From Lutibacter sp. (GTDB lineage: Bacteria > Bacteroidota > Bacteroidia > Flavobacteriales > Flavobacteriaceae): a stretch of 64,000 bases of DNA. Each line of letters starts with the position of its first letter. The stretch's first letter is position 1. The position numbers and the translations under genes were made by a program. Under the pieces are notes generated by a model. The model saw nothing but the letters and a program-made list of their open reading frames with translations, was not told the DNA's origin and made no database searches. This document shows, in pieces, positions 41,732 through 51,837 of the stretch. Where the stretch lies: contig JAKIVA010000003.1 of NCBI GenBank assembly GCA_021647265.1, forward strand, positions 26,896 through 90,895, read 5' to 3'.

Positions 41732-44575
41732 ATGATTAGAAAAATTTTAAGTTTACTGTTGTTTGTAATAATTATTTCTTGCAATAGTACAAAGCCTACG
41801 ACAAAAACTGTTGAGGCAAAAAAAGTAGCAGAAAAAGTTGAAAATTTAAATGTGAGTTTAATACCTGATGATCCATCAGTAATTAAAGGGACGCTAAGCA
41901 ATGGGTTAAAATACTATATTAAAAAAAATGGGAAGCCAGAAGATAAAGTTGAATTAAGGTTAGTTGTTAATGCAGGTTCTATATTAGAAGATGATGACCA
42001 ACAAGGATTGGCGCACTTTATGGAACATATGAATTTTAATGGAACTAAAAATTTTAAGAAGAATGAATTAGTAGACTACCTTCAGAGTATTGGTGTTAAA
42101 TTTGGAATGCACTTAAACGCATATACAAGTTTTGATGAAACTGTTTATATATTACCAATCCCAAGTGATGATAAAGATAAATTAGAAAAGGGATTTCAAA
42201 TTATTGAAGACTGGGCTTTTAATACCTTATTGACTGATGATGAAATTAATAAAGAGAGAGGTGTAGTTTTAGAGGAATACAGGACAGGATTAGGTGCGGA
42301 AAAAAGGATGATGAAAAACTATTTACCTAAGATATTATACAATTCTAAGTATGCAAAACGCTTACCAATTGGTAAGAAGGAAATTTTAGAGAATTTCAAA
42401 CCAGATGTATTGAGGCGTTTTTATGAAGATTGGTATAGACCAGATTTAATGGCAGTTATTGCTGTTGGAGACGTTGATGTAGCTATTTTAGAAGCTAAAA
42501 TAAAGGCTCATTTTGACAAACCAAACAATATAAATAACCCAAGAAAACGGGAGATTTTTGGAGATGAAAATCATAAAGAAACTTTTGTAGCAATAGAATC
42601 AGACAAAGAAGCAATGTTTAGTCAGGTTGAGTTGATGTACAAAAACCCAAAAATTAAAATAACAGATAATACTATTAAGGGGGCACAAAATGAATTGCTA
42701 GAAGGATTATTTGCCGAAATGATAAATAGTAGATTGGGAGAATTAAGAAACAACCCAAACCCACCTTTCGTGTATGGTTTTTCCTTTAATGGAGGAACTT
42801 ATGTGAGAGGAAGAGAAGCCTATCAATCTATAGCAATGGCAAAAGGAACCGATTTTTTGGTTGCCCTAAAAGCATTGGTTGAACAAAATGAGAGAGTTAA
42901 GAGATATGGTTTTCAACAAGGAGAGTTTGAACGAGCAAAAAAAAGTATGTTGGCAAGAATTGAAAAAAGATATCAGAATAGGGATAAACAAGAGTCAAAA
43001 AGATTAATAAACCCAATGATTGATAATTTTTTGGAAGGAGAATCAATGCCTAGTTTAGAATGGACATACAACTTTTTTAATAGTGAGCTTCCAAAAATAA
43101 AACTTAGAGAGGTAAATGGGTTAATAAAAGAATATTTAAGAGATGATAATCTAGTTGTAAAATTAACAGGTAAAGAAAAAACAGTAACCGAAAAAGAAGT
43201 ACTAGATTTACTAGATTTTGTAAAAACAGATGATACAATTAAACCTTATGAAGATTCAAAAGTGCAAGAGTCTTTATTTACAAGTTTACCTAAGAAAGGA
43301 ACAATTTTAAAAGAAGAAAAAAATGAAGAGTTTGGTTTTACTACATTAATTTTAAGTAATGGAGCCAAAGTGATTTTTAAGAAAACAGACTTTAAAGATG
43401 ATGAAGTATTGTTTAAAGCAGAAAGCTACGGGGGAACATCTTTATTGAGTACAAAAGAATATTTACAAGTAAATTTAGCTTTAAGAGGGTTGTCTGAAGC
43501 AGGAATAGCAGGTCTTAGTAAAAATGATTTGAATAAATTTATGACTGGTAAAATAGCAAGTGTAAGGCCCTTTATAAGTAAGTTTTCAGAAGGTATGAAT
43601 GGCTCTTCAACTCCTAAAGATTTAGGAACATTATTTCAATTAATACACCTAAACTTTACACAATTAAACAAAAATGAAGAAGCATATAATTCATATGTTT
43701 CAAAACAAAAAGGATTTCTTGGAAACTTGTTAGCAAATCCACAGTTTTATTTTCAAGATGCTTTCGGTAAATTTCAATATGAAGGTTATGACAGGTATAC
43801 AGGTTTTCCTACACCAGAAGCTTATGATAAATCAGACTATAATTTAGCCTATGAAATTTATCAGCAGAAATTTTCAAATGCAGGAGATTTTAATTTCTAT
43901 TTTGTAGGGAATTTTGATGAAAATAAACTAAAAGAATATGCAGGTCAGTATATTGCAAGTTTGCCAACTACAAAAGAAAAAGAACAGTATAAAAATGACG
44001 GTTTCTTTCCTATTTCAGGAAATCATAGTAAAACATTTTACAGAGGAAATGACCCCAAAAGTATGGTAAGTATGATTTATCGCGGTCAAGCAACATACAA
44101 TAATAAAGATGGTTTGGCAATGGATGCTTTAGGTGAAATTATGTCTATTAAGTTAGTAGAAAAATTACGAGAAGAGGCCTCTGGTGTTTATTCACCAAGA
44201 GTTAGTGCAAATTTCAGTGAGTTAAACAATTCATATAGGTTACATATTTCATTTTCTTGTGGACCAGAAAATGTAGAAAAATTAAAATCTATTGTTGAAA
44301 AAGAAATTGTAAAAATGATAAATGAAGGACCTAGTGAAAAAGACCTAAATAAGGCTAAAGAGACATTTTTATTAGCAAGAAAAGAACAGTTGAAAAAAAA
44401 TAAATTTTGGATAGATAATATTTCCAGTGTTAATTTCTTAAAAAAAGATATTAGCGAGTTGGGTAACTATGAAAAAAATGTAAATAGCTTAACAGTAAAA
44501 GATGTACAATCTGTAGCTAAAAAGTTTTTAGCTAATGGAGCAGTTGTAGGGATTTTAATGCCAGAAAAAGATTAA
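41732..44575 (+). CDS. M16-family zinc peptidase lipoprotein
   Basis: 947 aa. Lipobox IIISC (Cys17) predicts a lipoprotein. The first M16 domain has the inverted zinc motif HFMEHMNFNGT (HxxEH) near residue 91 and the downstream Glu in NKERGVVLEEY. Two M16 halves follow one another (pitrilysin/insulinase layout); the second half (from ~540, TLILSNGAKVIFKKTDF) has no zinc site, as is usual. Likely cleaves peptides in the periplasm. Downstream is a short palindromic element that can act as terminator. Confidence 0.93.
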   Translation: MIRKILSLLLFVIIISCNSTKPTTKTVEAKKVAEKVENLNVSLIPDDPSVIKGTLSNGLKYYIKKNGKPEDKVELRLVVNAGSILEDDDQQGLAHFMEHMNFNGTKNFKKNELVDYLQSIGVKFGMHLNAYTSFDETVYILPIPSDDKDKLEKGFQIIEDWAFNTLLTDDEINKERGVVLEEYRTGLGAEKRMMKNYLPKILYNSKYAKRLPIGKKEILENFKPDVLRRFYEDWYRPDLMAVIAVGDVDVAILEAKIKAHFDKPNNINNPRKREIFGDENHKETFVAIESDKEAMFSQVELMYKNPKIKITDNTIKGAQNELLEGLFAEMINSRLGELRNNPNPPFVYGFSFNGGTYVRGREAYQSIAMAKGTDFLVALKALVEQNERVKRYGFQQGEFERAKKSMLARIEKRYQNRDKQESKRLINPMIDNFLEGESMPSLEWTYNFFNSELPKIKLREVNGLIKEYLRDDNLVVKLTGKEKTVTEKEVLDLLDFVKTDDTIKPYEDSKVQESLFTSLPKKGTILKEEKNEEFGFTTLILSNGAKVIFKKTDFKDDEVLFKAESYGGTSLLSTKEYLQVNLALRGLSEAGIAGLSKNDLNKFMTGKIASVRPFISKFSEGMNGSSTPKDLGTLFQLIHLNFTQLNKNEEAYNSYVSKQKGFLGNLLANPQFYFQDAFGKFQYEGYDRYTGFPTPEAYDKSDYNLAYEIYQQKFSNAGDFNFYFVGNFDENKLKEYAGQYIASLPTTKEKEQYKNDGFFPISGNHSKTFYRGNDPKSMVSMIYRGQATYNNKDGLAMDALGEIMSIKLVEKLREEASGVYSPRVSANFSELNNSYRLHISFSCGPENVEKLKSIVEKEIVKMINEGPSEKDLNKAKETFLLARKEQLKKNKFWIDNISSVNFLKKDISELGNYEKNVNSLTVKDVQSVAKKFLANGAVVGILMPEKD

Positions 44576-44595
44576 GGAATTAAAAATATAATTTT

Positions 44596-44656
44596 AAAGA
44601 GGTTGTATAAAAAGGTTTAAGGTGCTTAAAACAATTTTTTTAGATAGCCTCTTTTT
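44596..44656. repeat. Short palindromic element of the GAGGCTATCT family
   Basis: The left end AAAGAGGTTGTATAAAAA (44596-44613) is inverted by TTTTTTAGATAGCCTCTTT (44635-44653). The ends match those of the nested element at 16378-16514, but the interior is only ~20 nt. It sits 20 nt past the M16 stop and may serve as its terminator. Confidence 0.6.
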
Positions 44657-44698
44657 AAATAGCGCGCTATTTTATTTCTTAAATCAAGTGTAAAATAT

Positions 44699-44706
44699 TA
44701 CTTTTG
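44699..44706 (+). promoter_or_regulatory. -7 element of the guaA promoter
   Basis: TACTTTTG, exact TAnnTTTG match, ends 3 nt before the guaA ATG at 44710. The predicted start site coincides with the start codon, implying a leaderless mRNA. Confidence 0.7.
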
Positions 44707-44709
44707 CGA

Positions 44710-46242
44710 ATGCAACAAAAGGTACTTATTTTAGATTTCGGTTCACAATACACACAGTTAATTGCGCGAAGGGTTAGAGAACTCAATATTTTTTGTGAAA
44801 TTTTCCCTTATAACAGTAAAAACTTTACCATTGAAAATTACAAAGCTTTAATTCTTTCAGGAAGTCCTTTTTCTGTACGAGCTGAAGAAGCACCACATCC
44901 AGATTTATCGAATATTAAAGGGAAATTACCTTTGTTAGGTGTTTGTTTTGGGGCACAATTTATAGCACATAATTTTGGAGGTAAGGTAGCTGCTTCTAAT
45001 ACTCGTGAGTACGGTAGAGCGAACCTTTCTTTTGTGAAAGAAAATGAATTATTTTTTGATGAGGTTAATGAAAATAGTCAGGTTTGGATGAGCCATAGTG
45101 ATACTATTGTTGATTTACCAGAAAATTGTGAATTAATTGCAAGTACGCATGATGTTGTAAATGCGGCATTTAAAATAAAAGAAGAAAGCACTTATGGAAT
45201 CCAATTTCACCCAGAAGTTTACCACTCAAAAGATGGATTGAAAATTTTAGAAAATTTTTTGGTTAAAATTGCTGAAGTTGAACAAACTTGGACACCCGAT
45301 TCTTTTGTTGAAACAACTGTAAACAGGTTAAAAAAACAATTGGAAAACGACAACGTTGTTTTAGGGCTTTCAGGAGGTGTAGATTCAACAGTAGCAGCAG
45401 TGTTATTAAGCAAGGCAATTGGAGATAATTTGTATTGTATTTTCGTAAACAACGGTTTATTGCGTAAAAATGAATTTGAAAATGTATTAGAGCAATACCA
45501 AGGAATGGGATTGAATGTAAAAGGTGTTGATGCTTCGGCACGTTTCTTGAAAGAGTTAAAAGGAGAATCGGATCCAGAGGGAAAACGAAAAATTATAGGT
45601 CGGGTTTTTATTGAAGTTTTTGATGATGAAGCACATTTGTTAGAAGATGTAAAATGGTTGGCTCAAGGAACAATTTATCCTGATGTAATTGAATCTCTTT
45701 CAGCAACAGGCGGGCCGTCAGCAACTATAAAATCACATCACAATGTTGGAGGATTACCTGATTTCATGAAGCTAAAAATAGTTGAACCTTTAAAAATGCT
45801 CTTTAAAGATGAAGTTAGAAGAGTAGGTAAATCATTAAAAATAGATGCCGAGCTATTAGGGAGGCATCCATTTCCTGGTCCAGGTTTAGGTATTCGTATA
45901 TTAGGCGATATTACAGCCGAAAAAGTAAAAATACTACAAGAAGTTGATGCTATTTTTATAAATAGTTTGAAAGAGTCAGGTTTGTACAATAAGGTGTGGC
46001 AAGCAGGTGCAATGTTACTCCCTGTAAATTCGGTTGGTGTAATGGGTGATGAAAGAACATATGAAAAAGCAGTTGTTTTAAGAGCCGTAGAATCAACTGA
46101 TGGGATGACGGCTGATTGGGTAAATTTACCGTATGAATTTTTACAAAAAACATCAAATAAAATAATAAATAGTGTTAAAGGCGTTAATAGAGTAGTGTAC
46201 GATATTAGCTCTAAACCACCTGCAACCATTGAATGGGAATAA
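44710..46242 (+). CDS. guaA: GMP synthase (glutamine-hydrolysing)
   Basis: 510 aa from ATG 44710 (MQQKVLILDFGSQYTQL). It converts XMP to GMP using glutamine and ATP. The class I amidotransferase domain has GVCFGAQFIAH with the nucleophile Cys and GIQFHPEVYHS with the catalytic His; the ATP pyrophosphatase domain has the P-loop VLGLSGGVDSTVAA; the C-terminal dimerisation part ends PPATIEWE. A TTG at 44704 is inside the promoter. The next gene starts 22 nt downstream and may be co-transcribed. Confidence 0.98.
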   Translation: MQQKVLILDFGSQYTQLIARRVRELNIFCEIFPYNSKNFTIENYKALILSGSPFSVRAEEAPHPDLSNIKGKLPLLGVCFGAQFIAHNFGGKVAASNTREYGRANLSFVKENELFFDEVNENSQVWMSHSDTIVDLPENCELIASTHDVVNAAFKIKEESTYGIQFHPEVYHSKDGLKILENFLVKIAEVEQTWTPDSFVETTVNRLKKQLENDNVVLGLSGGVDSTVAAVLLSKAIGDNLYCIFVNNGLLRKNEFENVLEQYQGMGLNVKGVDASARFLKELKGESDPEGKRKIIGRVFIEVFDDEAHLLEDVKWLAQGTIYPDVIESLSATGGPSATIKSHHNVGGLPDFMKLKIVEPLKMLFKDEVRRVGKSLKIDAELLGRHPFPGPGLGIRILGDITAEKVKILQEVDAIFINSLKESGLYNKVWQAGAMLLPVNSVGVMGDERTYEKAVVLRAVESTDGMTADWVNLPYEFLQKTSNKIINSVKGVNRVVYDISSKPPATIEWE

Positions 46243-46264
46243 ATTTTAAAACTAAATTTCATTT

Positions 46265-47959
46265 ATGAAAAAAATAAAATGGCTATTATTGTTTCTTTTT
46301 TTTAGTACTGCAATAATTTTTGCACAGCAAAAGAAGTATGTTTCATATATTGTTAAAAAAGGAGAAACAATAAAAAGTATTGCTAAAACATATAAAATGT
46401 CAAAAAGGGATTTACTACGTTTAAATCCAGGTGTTAGTAAAAAACCGAAACCGAATACGGTAATAATAGTTCCCAATAAAAATTTTGGGAGAGTTATTAT
46501 AAATACAAATAAAACGAACGAAAAACTTTATATAGTTCAACCTAAAGAAACATTGTTTGGTATTTCCAGAAAATATGGAGTTTCCATTGATGAATTAAAA
46601 GCTATCAACCCTAAATTAAAGGATGGTTTAAAAATGGGTATGAAACTCGTTATTCCTAAACCAAGTATTACCCAAGCAAAGGATTCAATTAACTACGTAC
46701 TTCATACAGTAGTAATAGATGACACTATTTATAATTTAGCAAAACGATTTGAAGTAACTGAAGAAAGTTTATTTGATTTAAATCCAATATTAGAAGAAGG
46801 ATTAAAATTAGGAATGTTATTAAAAATTAAACCTATTGAAATTACGGAAGATGATACAACTATTTTTAAAGAAAAAATAGATTTTACAAAAGAGATCAAA
46901 GTTGTTTTTATGCTTCCTTATCAGTTAAATAAATTAAATGACTCAATTAGAAAAGCAAATTTTAAAAAAAGTAACTCATTGTTGAATTATACAACAGATT
47001 TCCATTTGGGTGCGCTTATGGCAATAGATTCCTTAAGGCAAAAGGGACTAAAAATTAATGTAAAGTATTTTGATACGGAAAATTCAGATTATAAAATACA
47101 GTACATTGTAAATCAAAATAGCTTTAAAAATGCAGATATAGTAATAGGACCATTATTTTTTGATAAAGCACAATGGGTTTCAAAACGTACTAAAATACCA
47201 GTAGTTTCTCCGTTATTTTCAAAAAAACAACGTGAGTTTTCAAAAAATAATTTAGTAAAGGCGTCTCCAGGCCTAGAGGTTTATGAAAATAAATTACTAA
47301 CTTATTTGGAGAAAGCGTATGAAGGTGAAAATATTATTGTGATTAATGATGATAAACCAGAAAATCAATCAAAACTTTGGCGAATTGTAAACAAACTTAA
47401 ATCTTTTGATTCCATTCAAAAAATTGCTGTTTTAAAAACAAAAGAGGGGTTTATTGATAGTGAGCTTTTTAAAACAAAACTAGATACACTGGGCCAAAAT
47501 TGGGTACTTATTAGCAGTGATGAAAAGGTAACTACTTCAGCGGCGATAAATAATTTAAAAACGTATGCTGAAGATGTTGATATTCAGTTATTTGCATTAA
47601 ATAAGGGTAAAAATTTTAACAACATTAGTAATATTTTTTTAGGAAAGTTAAATTTTGTTTTCCCAACTTCAGAATATATAAATATAGAAGATAATAACGT
47701 TAAGCGGTTTTATGATAAGTATAAAGCTGAAAATTATGCATTACCTTCAAAGTATGCCATAAGAGGTTTTGATGTTACGTATGATATTTTAGTTAGGCTT
47801 GCCAGCTTTGAAAGTCTGGATGAAGGATTGAAAGCAGGTAAATCAGTAAGAATATCTCGTGTTTTTGACTATAAAAAAGAGTTGTTTGGAAGTTTTGAAA
47901 ATACAGGCGTATTTTTAATACAGTACACGAAAGATTTAACACCTATTGTAATTGAATAG
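46265..47959 (+). CDS. Exported LysM-repeat protein with periplasmic-binding-protein-like domain
   Basis: 564 aa. Signal peptide at ~1-20 (ends IIFAQ). Three LysM repeats follow at ~22-68 (YIVKKGETIKSIAKTYKMS), ~82-127 (YIVQPKETLFGISRKYGVS) and ~137-180 (HTVVIDDTIYNLAKRFEVT). Residues ~200-560 resemble type 1 periplasmic binding folds (VVFMLPYQLN, DIVIGPLFFDKAQWVS, IPVVSPLF). It probably sits on peptidoglycan and binds a ligand or partner; no ABC transporter is adjacent. Common in flavobacteria without a characterised role. Confidence 0.85.
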   Translation: MKKIKWLLLFLFFSTAIIFAQQKKYVSYIVKKGETIKSIAKTYKMSKRDLLRLNPGVSKKPKPNTVIIVPNKNFGRVIINTNKTNEKLYIVQPKETLFGISRKYGVSIDELKAINPKLKDGLKMGMKLVIPKPSITQAKDSINYVLHTVVIDDTIYNLAKRFEVTEESLFDLNPILEEGLKLGMLLKIKPIEITEDDTTIFKEKIDFTKEIKVVFMLPYQLNKLNDSIRKANFKKSNSLLNYTTDFHLGALMAIDSLRQKGLKINVKYFDTENSDYKIQYIVNQNSFKNADIVIGPLFFDKAQWVSKRTKIPVVSPLFSKKQREFSKNNLVKASPGLEVYENKLLTYLEKAYEGENIIVINDDKPENQSKLWRIVNKLKSFDSIQKIAVLKTKEGFIDSELFKTKLDTLGQNWVLISSDEKVTTSAAINNLKTYAEDVDIQLFALNKGKNFNNISNIFLGKLNFVFPTSEYINIEDNNVKRFYDKYKAENYALPSKYAIRGFDVTYDILVRLASFESLDEGLKAGKSVRISRVFDYKKELFGSFENTGVFLIQYTKDLTPIVIE

Positions 47960-47964
47960 GGTGA

Positions 47965-48006
47965 GAATAAAAAATGCACAATTTTTTAATTGTGCATTTT
48001 TTATTC
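47965..48006. terminator. Bidirectional terminator
   Basis: A perfect 19-bp inverted repeat (47965-47983 and 47988-48006, loop TTTT) with GC-containing core TGCACAATT and A6/T6 flanks, between convergent genes ending at 47959 and 48022. Confidence 0.9.
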
Positions 48007-48021
48007 TTATTTTGTAGTAAA

Positions 48022-48537
48022 TTACATTTTTTTCATTTGTTGTTTTAACATTTTAATTTGATCGGTTAAAACACCCTGAGAATCTAATTTTTTAGCTTCA
48101 TTAATTAACATGGTGGCTTCTCTTTTTCTTCTTTTTGACATTGCAATACCAGCTAATTGCAATTTAGCCATTGCAATATCATGTTTCATACTTAGCCCAA
48201 GTTTTAATGCTTTTTTGAAAAACTTTTCGGCTTGCGTAAGGTTTGTTTGTGAAACTAAAATTCCATGTAAAAAGTTAAAATAACCTTCTTGTTTTTGCAC
48301 CAAAGCACTACTTGGGTTTTTAATATAGCCAAGCCATTTACTGGCACCAGCAAAGTTTTGCTTTCTCAATTGCCAAAAGGCCAATAATATAAATTCATTT
48401 TTAAAGTAAAATAACACAAAAATACTAGCAAGTAATACTAATGAAATACCATTCATAATATTTCCTTCAATAAATTGAAATATTGCCCAAACTAAAATTC
48501 CTGTTGCTATTACTAATTTTATATATTTATTAAACAT
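48022..48537 (-). CDS. Membrane protein with TPR-like repeats
   Basis: 171 aa. Two N-terminal membrane helices (~6-24 and ~28-48) are followed by helical repeats: EGYFNFLHGILVSQTNLTQAEKFFKKALKLG, then AMAKLQLAGIAMSKRRKREATMLINEAKKL, each fitting the TPR pattern. Function unknown; it may help assemble a membrane complex. It is 50 nt downstream of the ccsBA stop in reverse order (ccsBA ends at 48588, this gene starts at 48537), so it could be co-transcribed with the cytochrome c assembly gene, although it has its own TAACTTTG box at complement 48560-48567. Confidence 0.7.
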   Translation of the reverse strand: MFNKYIKLVIATGILVWAIFQFIEGNIMNGISLVLLASIFVLFYFKNEFILLAFWQLRKQNFAGASKWLGYIKNPSSALVQKQEGYFNFLHGILVSQTNLTQAEKFFKKALKLGLSMKHDIAMAKLQLAGIAMSKRRKREATMLINEAKKLDSQGVLTDQIKMLKQQMKKM

Positions 48538-48587
48538 TGAAAATAATTTTTATGGTTTGCAAAGTTACGTTTTTGCAATGATTATAT

Positions 48588-51500
48588 TTATTTTTTATAA
48601 TATTTTTTAAATTTAATATAAGCAAATATAGAAATAATGAAGACTATTAGAATTGTATAATATACAAACGTAGGTGTAATAACCTTATCTCCACTCGCAT
48701 AAGAATGTAAACCTGATAAGTAGAAATTCACCCCAAAATAGGTCATTAAAATAGAGGCAAAAGCAGCAATAGAAAATAAGTTAAATGTGAATTTACTTCT
48801 TAAACCAGGAACCAACCTTAGGTGAAGAACAAAAGCATAAATCATAATGCTAATCAAGGCCCAAGTTTCTTTAGGATCCCAACCCCAATAGCGCCCCCAG
48901 CTTTCGTTAGCCCATTGTCCGCCAAGAAAATTTCCAATAGTTAAAAGAACCAAACCAACAGTTAAAGACATTTCGTTTATAATAGTTAGTTCTTTAATCA
49001 TTAAACCTACTTTATTTTTGTTCTTTTTGGTAGTTAAAATCATAAGTAATAATGAAATTAAACCTAGAATCATACCTAGTGCAAAAGGGCCATAACTAGC
49101 TACAATAATAGCTACATGTATCATTAACCAGTATGAGTTTAAAACGGGAACAAGATTTGCAATCTCAGGATCCATCCAGTTCCAATGTGCAACCATTAAA
49201 ATAAAGGCTGTTAAAAAAGCTGTTGCAGCAATGGTCATAGATGATTTTCTTCCAAAAATAAGTCCAAATAGCATGGTGGCCCACCCAACATAAATCATGG
49301 ATTCATAAGCGTTACTCCAAGGAGCGTGCCCGCTAACAATCCAACGAGCTATTAAACCTCCTGTGTGCATTAGAAATAACCCGATGATGATTGCTGTGCT
49401 AACTTTTATTAAAAATTTTACAGTTTTATTGTTGTTAAATATTTGAAATATTACAAGAAAGAACATCAGAGTTCCTATGTACATATAATAGCTAAATAAT
49501 TTTTTAAAAATATCATATTTGTTGTAGGTGATTTCTAATTCAATTTTCTTTTCTGAAGGATATACAGCACTGCCGTATTTTTTTTGAAATTTTATTATTC
49601 CATCAAGAATTTTGTTTGAGTTTGAATAATCATTCGTAGTACTTGCTTCTGATAATGTTTGTAAGTATAGAGGTAATAGCTGTTTTACATAAAGAGAGTC
49701 TTGCCCTTTAAAATCCTTACTGTTTAGAGCGTTTTGAGAAACCCACTTATTTGTAGGGTCATTTGGAATTGGAAATATTTTAAAAACATCTCCCATTAAG
49801 GCTGAGTATAGTAAATTTATTCGTCTGTCAACGTTTATAATATCCTTTTCAAATTTATTTTTAATTTGTGCCTTTTGAGCTTTCTGTTGTTCTTCCGCTA
49901 ATTTATAGGTACCTTTTAAATCGAAAAAGTTTGCAAGTGAAGCATATTTATTTTCATGGGGAATACCAATAAGGTCTCTTAATTTTGTATCTCCTTTTTC
50001 AATGTATATTACAGGTATTTGAAACCATATTCTTGGATTTTGTTGAATAGATAAAAATACTTGAGTAGCATTCATATCTCTAAAAGTTTCGTGTTTACTT
50101 ACCTTCCTTAATAGCTCAGAAGCGTAGGTATGAACAGGTTTCATTCTACCCCCTGCATCTTGTATAATTAATTTACTAAATTTCTCGGCATGTTTAGGAC
50201 TTATTATATTAGCCTTTAGTACAGAGTCAATTTGAGATTCTGTTACCAAGAAATTGTGTTGTTGTGAAAAGGCAATTGAAGTAATTAATAAGAATGTTAA
50301 GGATATAATTGCTTTTTTAGTTCTAATCTTTTGAAGACTTTTTCTTAAAAAATCAAAACGTGTGTTTTTCATAAATAAGATTAAAATTAAGCCTGCATAC
50401 AATAAAAAATAACCAATATACGTAATTGTAGAGCCCCAAAAATCATGATTTACAGATAAGCGAGTTTCTTCATATTCAGGTGTAATGTTGTAACTAGATT
50501 GAAAAAATTTATATCCTTTGTAATTTAAAATATTATTCATAAAAATTCTAAAATCAAAAGTTTCATTAGGATCAATTACTGTAACTTCACTTGCAAAAGA
50601 CATAGCACTTTGAGAACCGGGATAATTATCTAACTGAAAATCATTTAATTTAATACTAAAAGGTAATTTTAATTGTTTTGCTCCATAGCTAATTCTAAAA
50701 TTAAGGTTTCCAATAGAAATTTGTGCTGGTTGTTGAATGGCGTATTTACCACCTTTTAGTTTTAGGTGTTTCGTTTCATTACCAGCAGTAACATCAAATT
50801 CTAATTGAGCAAGAGAGTTATCATCTTTATTACCTGCAACAGTTTTATAAATTCCTTTAAGGGGCTTACTAGGAACAACAAATTGAAGCCCTGCTAAAGA
50901 GTAAAGAGATAACAGAGATAAATCCTGTAAAGAATCTTTAACAATAGCGCCATTAAATTTATCTGACATTCTAAAAAAAGTACCGTTTGTAACTGAAAGT
51001 AATTTTAATTTACCATCAACAGTTTTAAAATTTAAAATACTTTTAGTTGGCGAGTTAAAACCAACAGTTATACCGTGAATAATTTCAGTTGTTCCATTTT
51101 TTATATAATGGTCGTGTCTACCTCCTGAGCTCGATTCTACAAAATGAAGGTATTTATCTCCATCTTTAGTTACTTCAAAAACCTCTTTCGCATTTGGTAT
51201 GTAATTTGTGAGTTTTACAGAAATATCGGTACCTTTAAAATCAGTTGTATATTCATAATTGTTTTGTCCTATTGCTGAAAACAAAATACTATGATGAACG
51301 GGAGTTTTTTGTTCTTTACCATCATTAATATTAATGTTAATATATGTTTTTTCTGAAAAAAAAGCATCACTCACTTCTCCTTCTTTTATAGGCATAATAC
51401 CTTCATAACTAATATATCTAGTTATACCAGCTCCCAGAAGAATTAAAAAAAATGAAGTATGAAATAGTAGAACTACAAGTTTTTCTTTTTTATATAATTT

Positions 51501-51704
51501 ATACTTAAAGATATTTCCAAAAAAATTAATAGCAAAAAGAATCATTATTCCTTCAAACCACCATGCATTATAAATTAAAGCTTTGGCAGTTTCTGTTCCA
51601 AAGTCATTTTCAATAAATGTTCCTACACCCATTGCTATCGCAAAAGTAAGGAACAAAGTAGCCATTAAACGTGTTGAATAGATAAGAGAAAGAAATTTCT
51701 TCAT
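48588..51704 (-). CDS. ccsBA: Fused cytochrome c assembly protein CcsBA (system II)
   Basis: 1038 aa. The N-terminal half is ResB/CcsB-like: membrane helices at ~8-25, ~48-66, ~76-95, a long extracytoplasmic region (SIKLNDFQLDNYPGS) and a helix at ~405-425. The C-terminal CcsA half (~750-1038) has about eight helices and the heme-handling WWD motif ESWGRYWGWDPKETWALI. It exports heme and attaches it to CxxCH apocytochromes, here NorC and NirS encoded 3-5 kb away. The middle section (~480-720) is soluble and less conserved. The fused form is typical of Bacteroidetes. Confidence 0.93.
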   Translation of the reverse strand: MKKFLSLIYSTRLMATLFLTFAIAMGVGTFIENDFGTETAKALIYNAWWFEGIMILFAINFFGNIFKYKLYKKEKLVVLLFHTSFFLILLGAGITRYISYEGIMPIKEGEVSDAFFSEKTYINININDGKEQKTPVHHSILFSAIGQNNYEYTTDFKGTDISVKLTNYIPNAKEVFEVTKDGDKYLHFVESSSGGRHDHYIKNGTTEIIHGITVGFNSPTKSILNFKTVDGKLKLLSVTNGTFFRMSDKFNGAIVKDSLQDLSLLSLYSLAGLQFVVPSKPLKGIYKTVAGNKDDNSLAQLEFDVTAGNETKHLKLKGGKYAIQQPAQISIGNLNFRISYGAKQLKLPFSIKLNDFQLDNYPGSQSAMSFASEVTVIDPNETFDFRIFMNNILNYKGYKFFQSSYNITPEYEETRLSVNHDFWGSTITYIGYFLLYAGLILILFMKNTRFDFLRKSLQKIRTKKAIISLTFLLITSIAFSQQHNFLVTESQIDSVLKANIISPKHAEKFSKLIIQDAGGRMKPVHTYASELLRKVSKHETFRDMNATQVFLSIQQNPRIWFQIPVIYIEKGDTKLRDLIGIPHENKYASLANFFDLKGTYKLAEEQQKAQKAQIKNKFEKDIINVDRRINLLYSALMGDVFKIFPIPNDPTNKWVSQNALNSKDFKGQDSLYVKQLLPLYLQTLSEASTTNDYSNSNKILDGIIKFQKKYGSAVYPSEKKIELEITYNKYDIFKKLFSYYMYIGTLMFFLVIFQIFNNNKTVKFLIKVSTAIIIGLFLMHTGGLIARWIVSGHAPWSNAYESMIYVGWATMLFGLIFGRKSSMTIAATAFLTAFILMVAHWNWMDPEIANLVPVLNSYWLMIHVAIIVASYGPFALGMILGLISLLLMILTTKKNKNKVGLMIKELTIINEMSLTVGLVLLTIGNFLGGQWANESWGRYWGWDPKETWALISIMIYAFVLHLRLVPGLRSKFTFNLFSIAAFASILMTYFGVNFYLSGLHSYASGDKVITPTFVYYTILIVFIISIFAYIKFKKYYKK

Positions 51705-51837
51705 TTATGTAAGATTTAATAAATAATAAATTTTGTGCGAAGTTAATGATAATTGTCATAAAACATCTCGTTTAACGTGTTTTTAAGAAAAATTTCACGT
51801 ATGCGAGGATGTGGACGTAAAGAGAAAAGTAATATTG

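Noticed and set aside
45738..46262. 174-codon minus-strand ORF opposite guaA
   Set aside because: Antisense to conserved guaA sequence; no supporting promoter.
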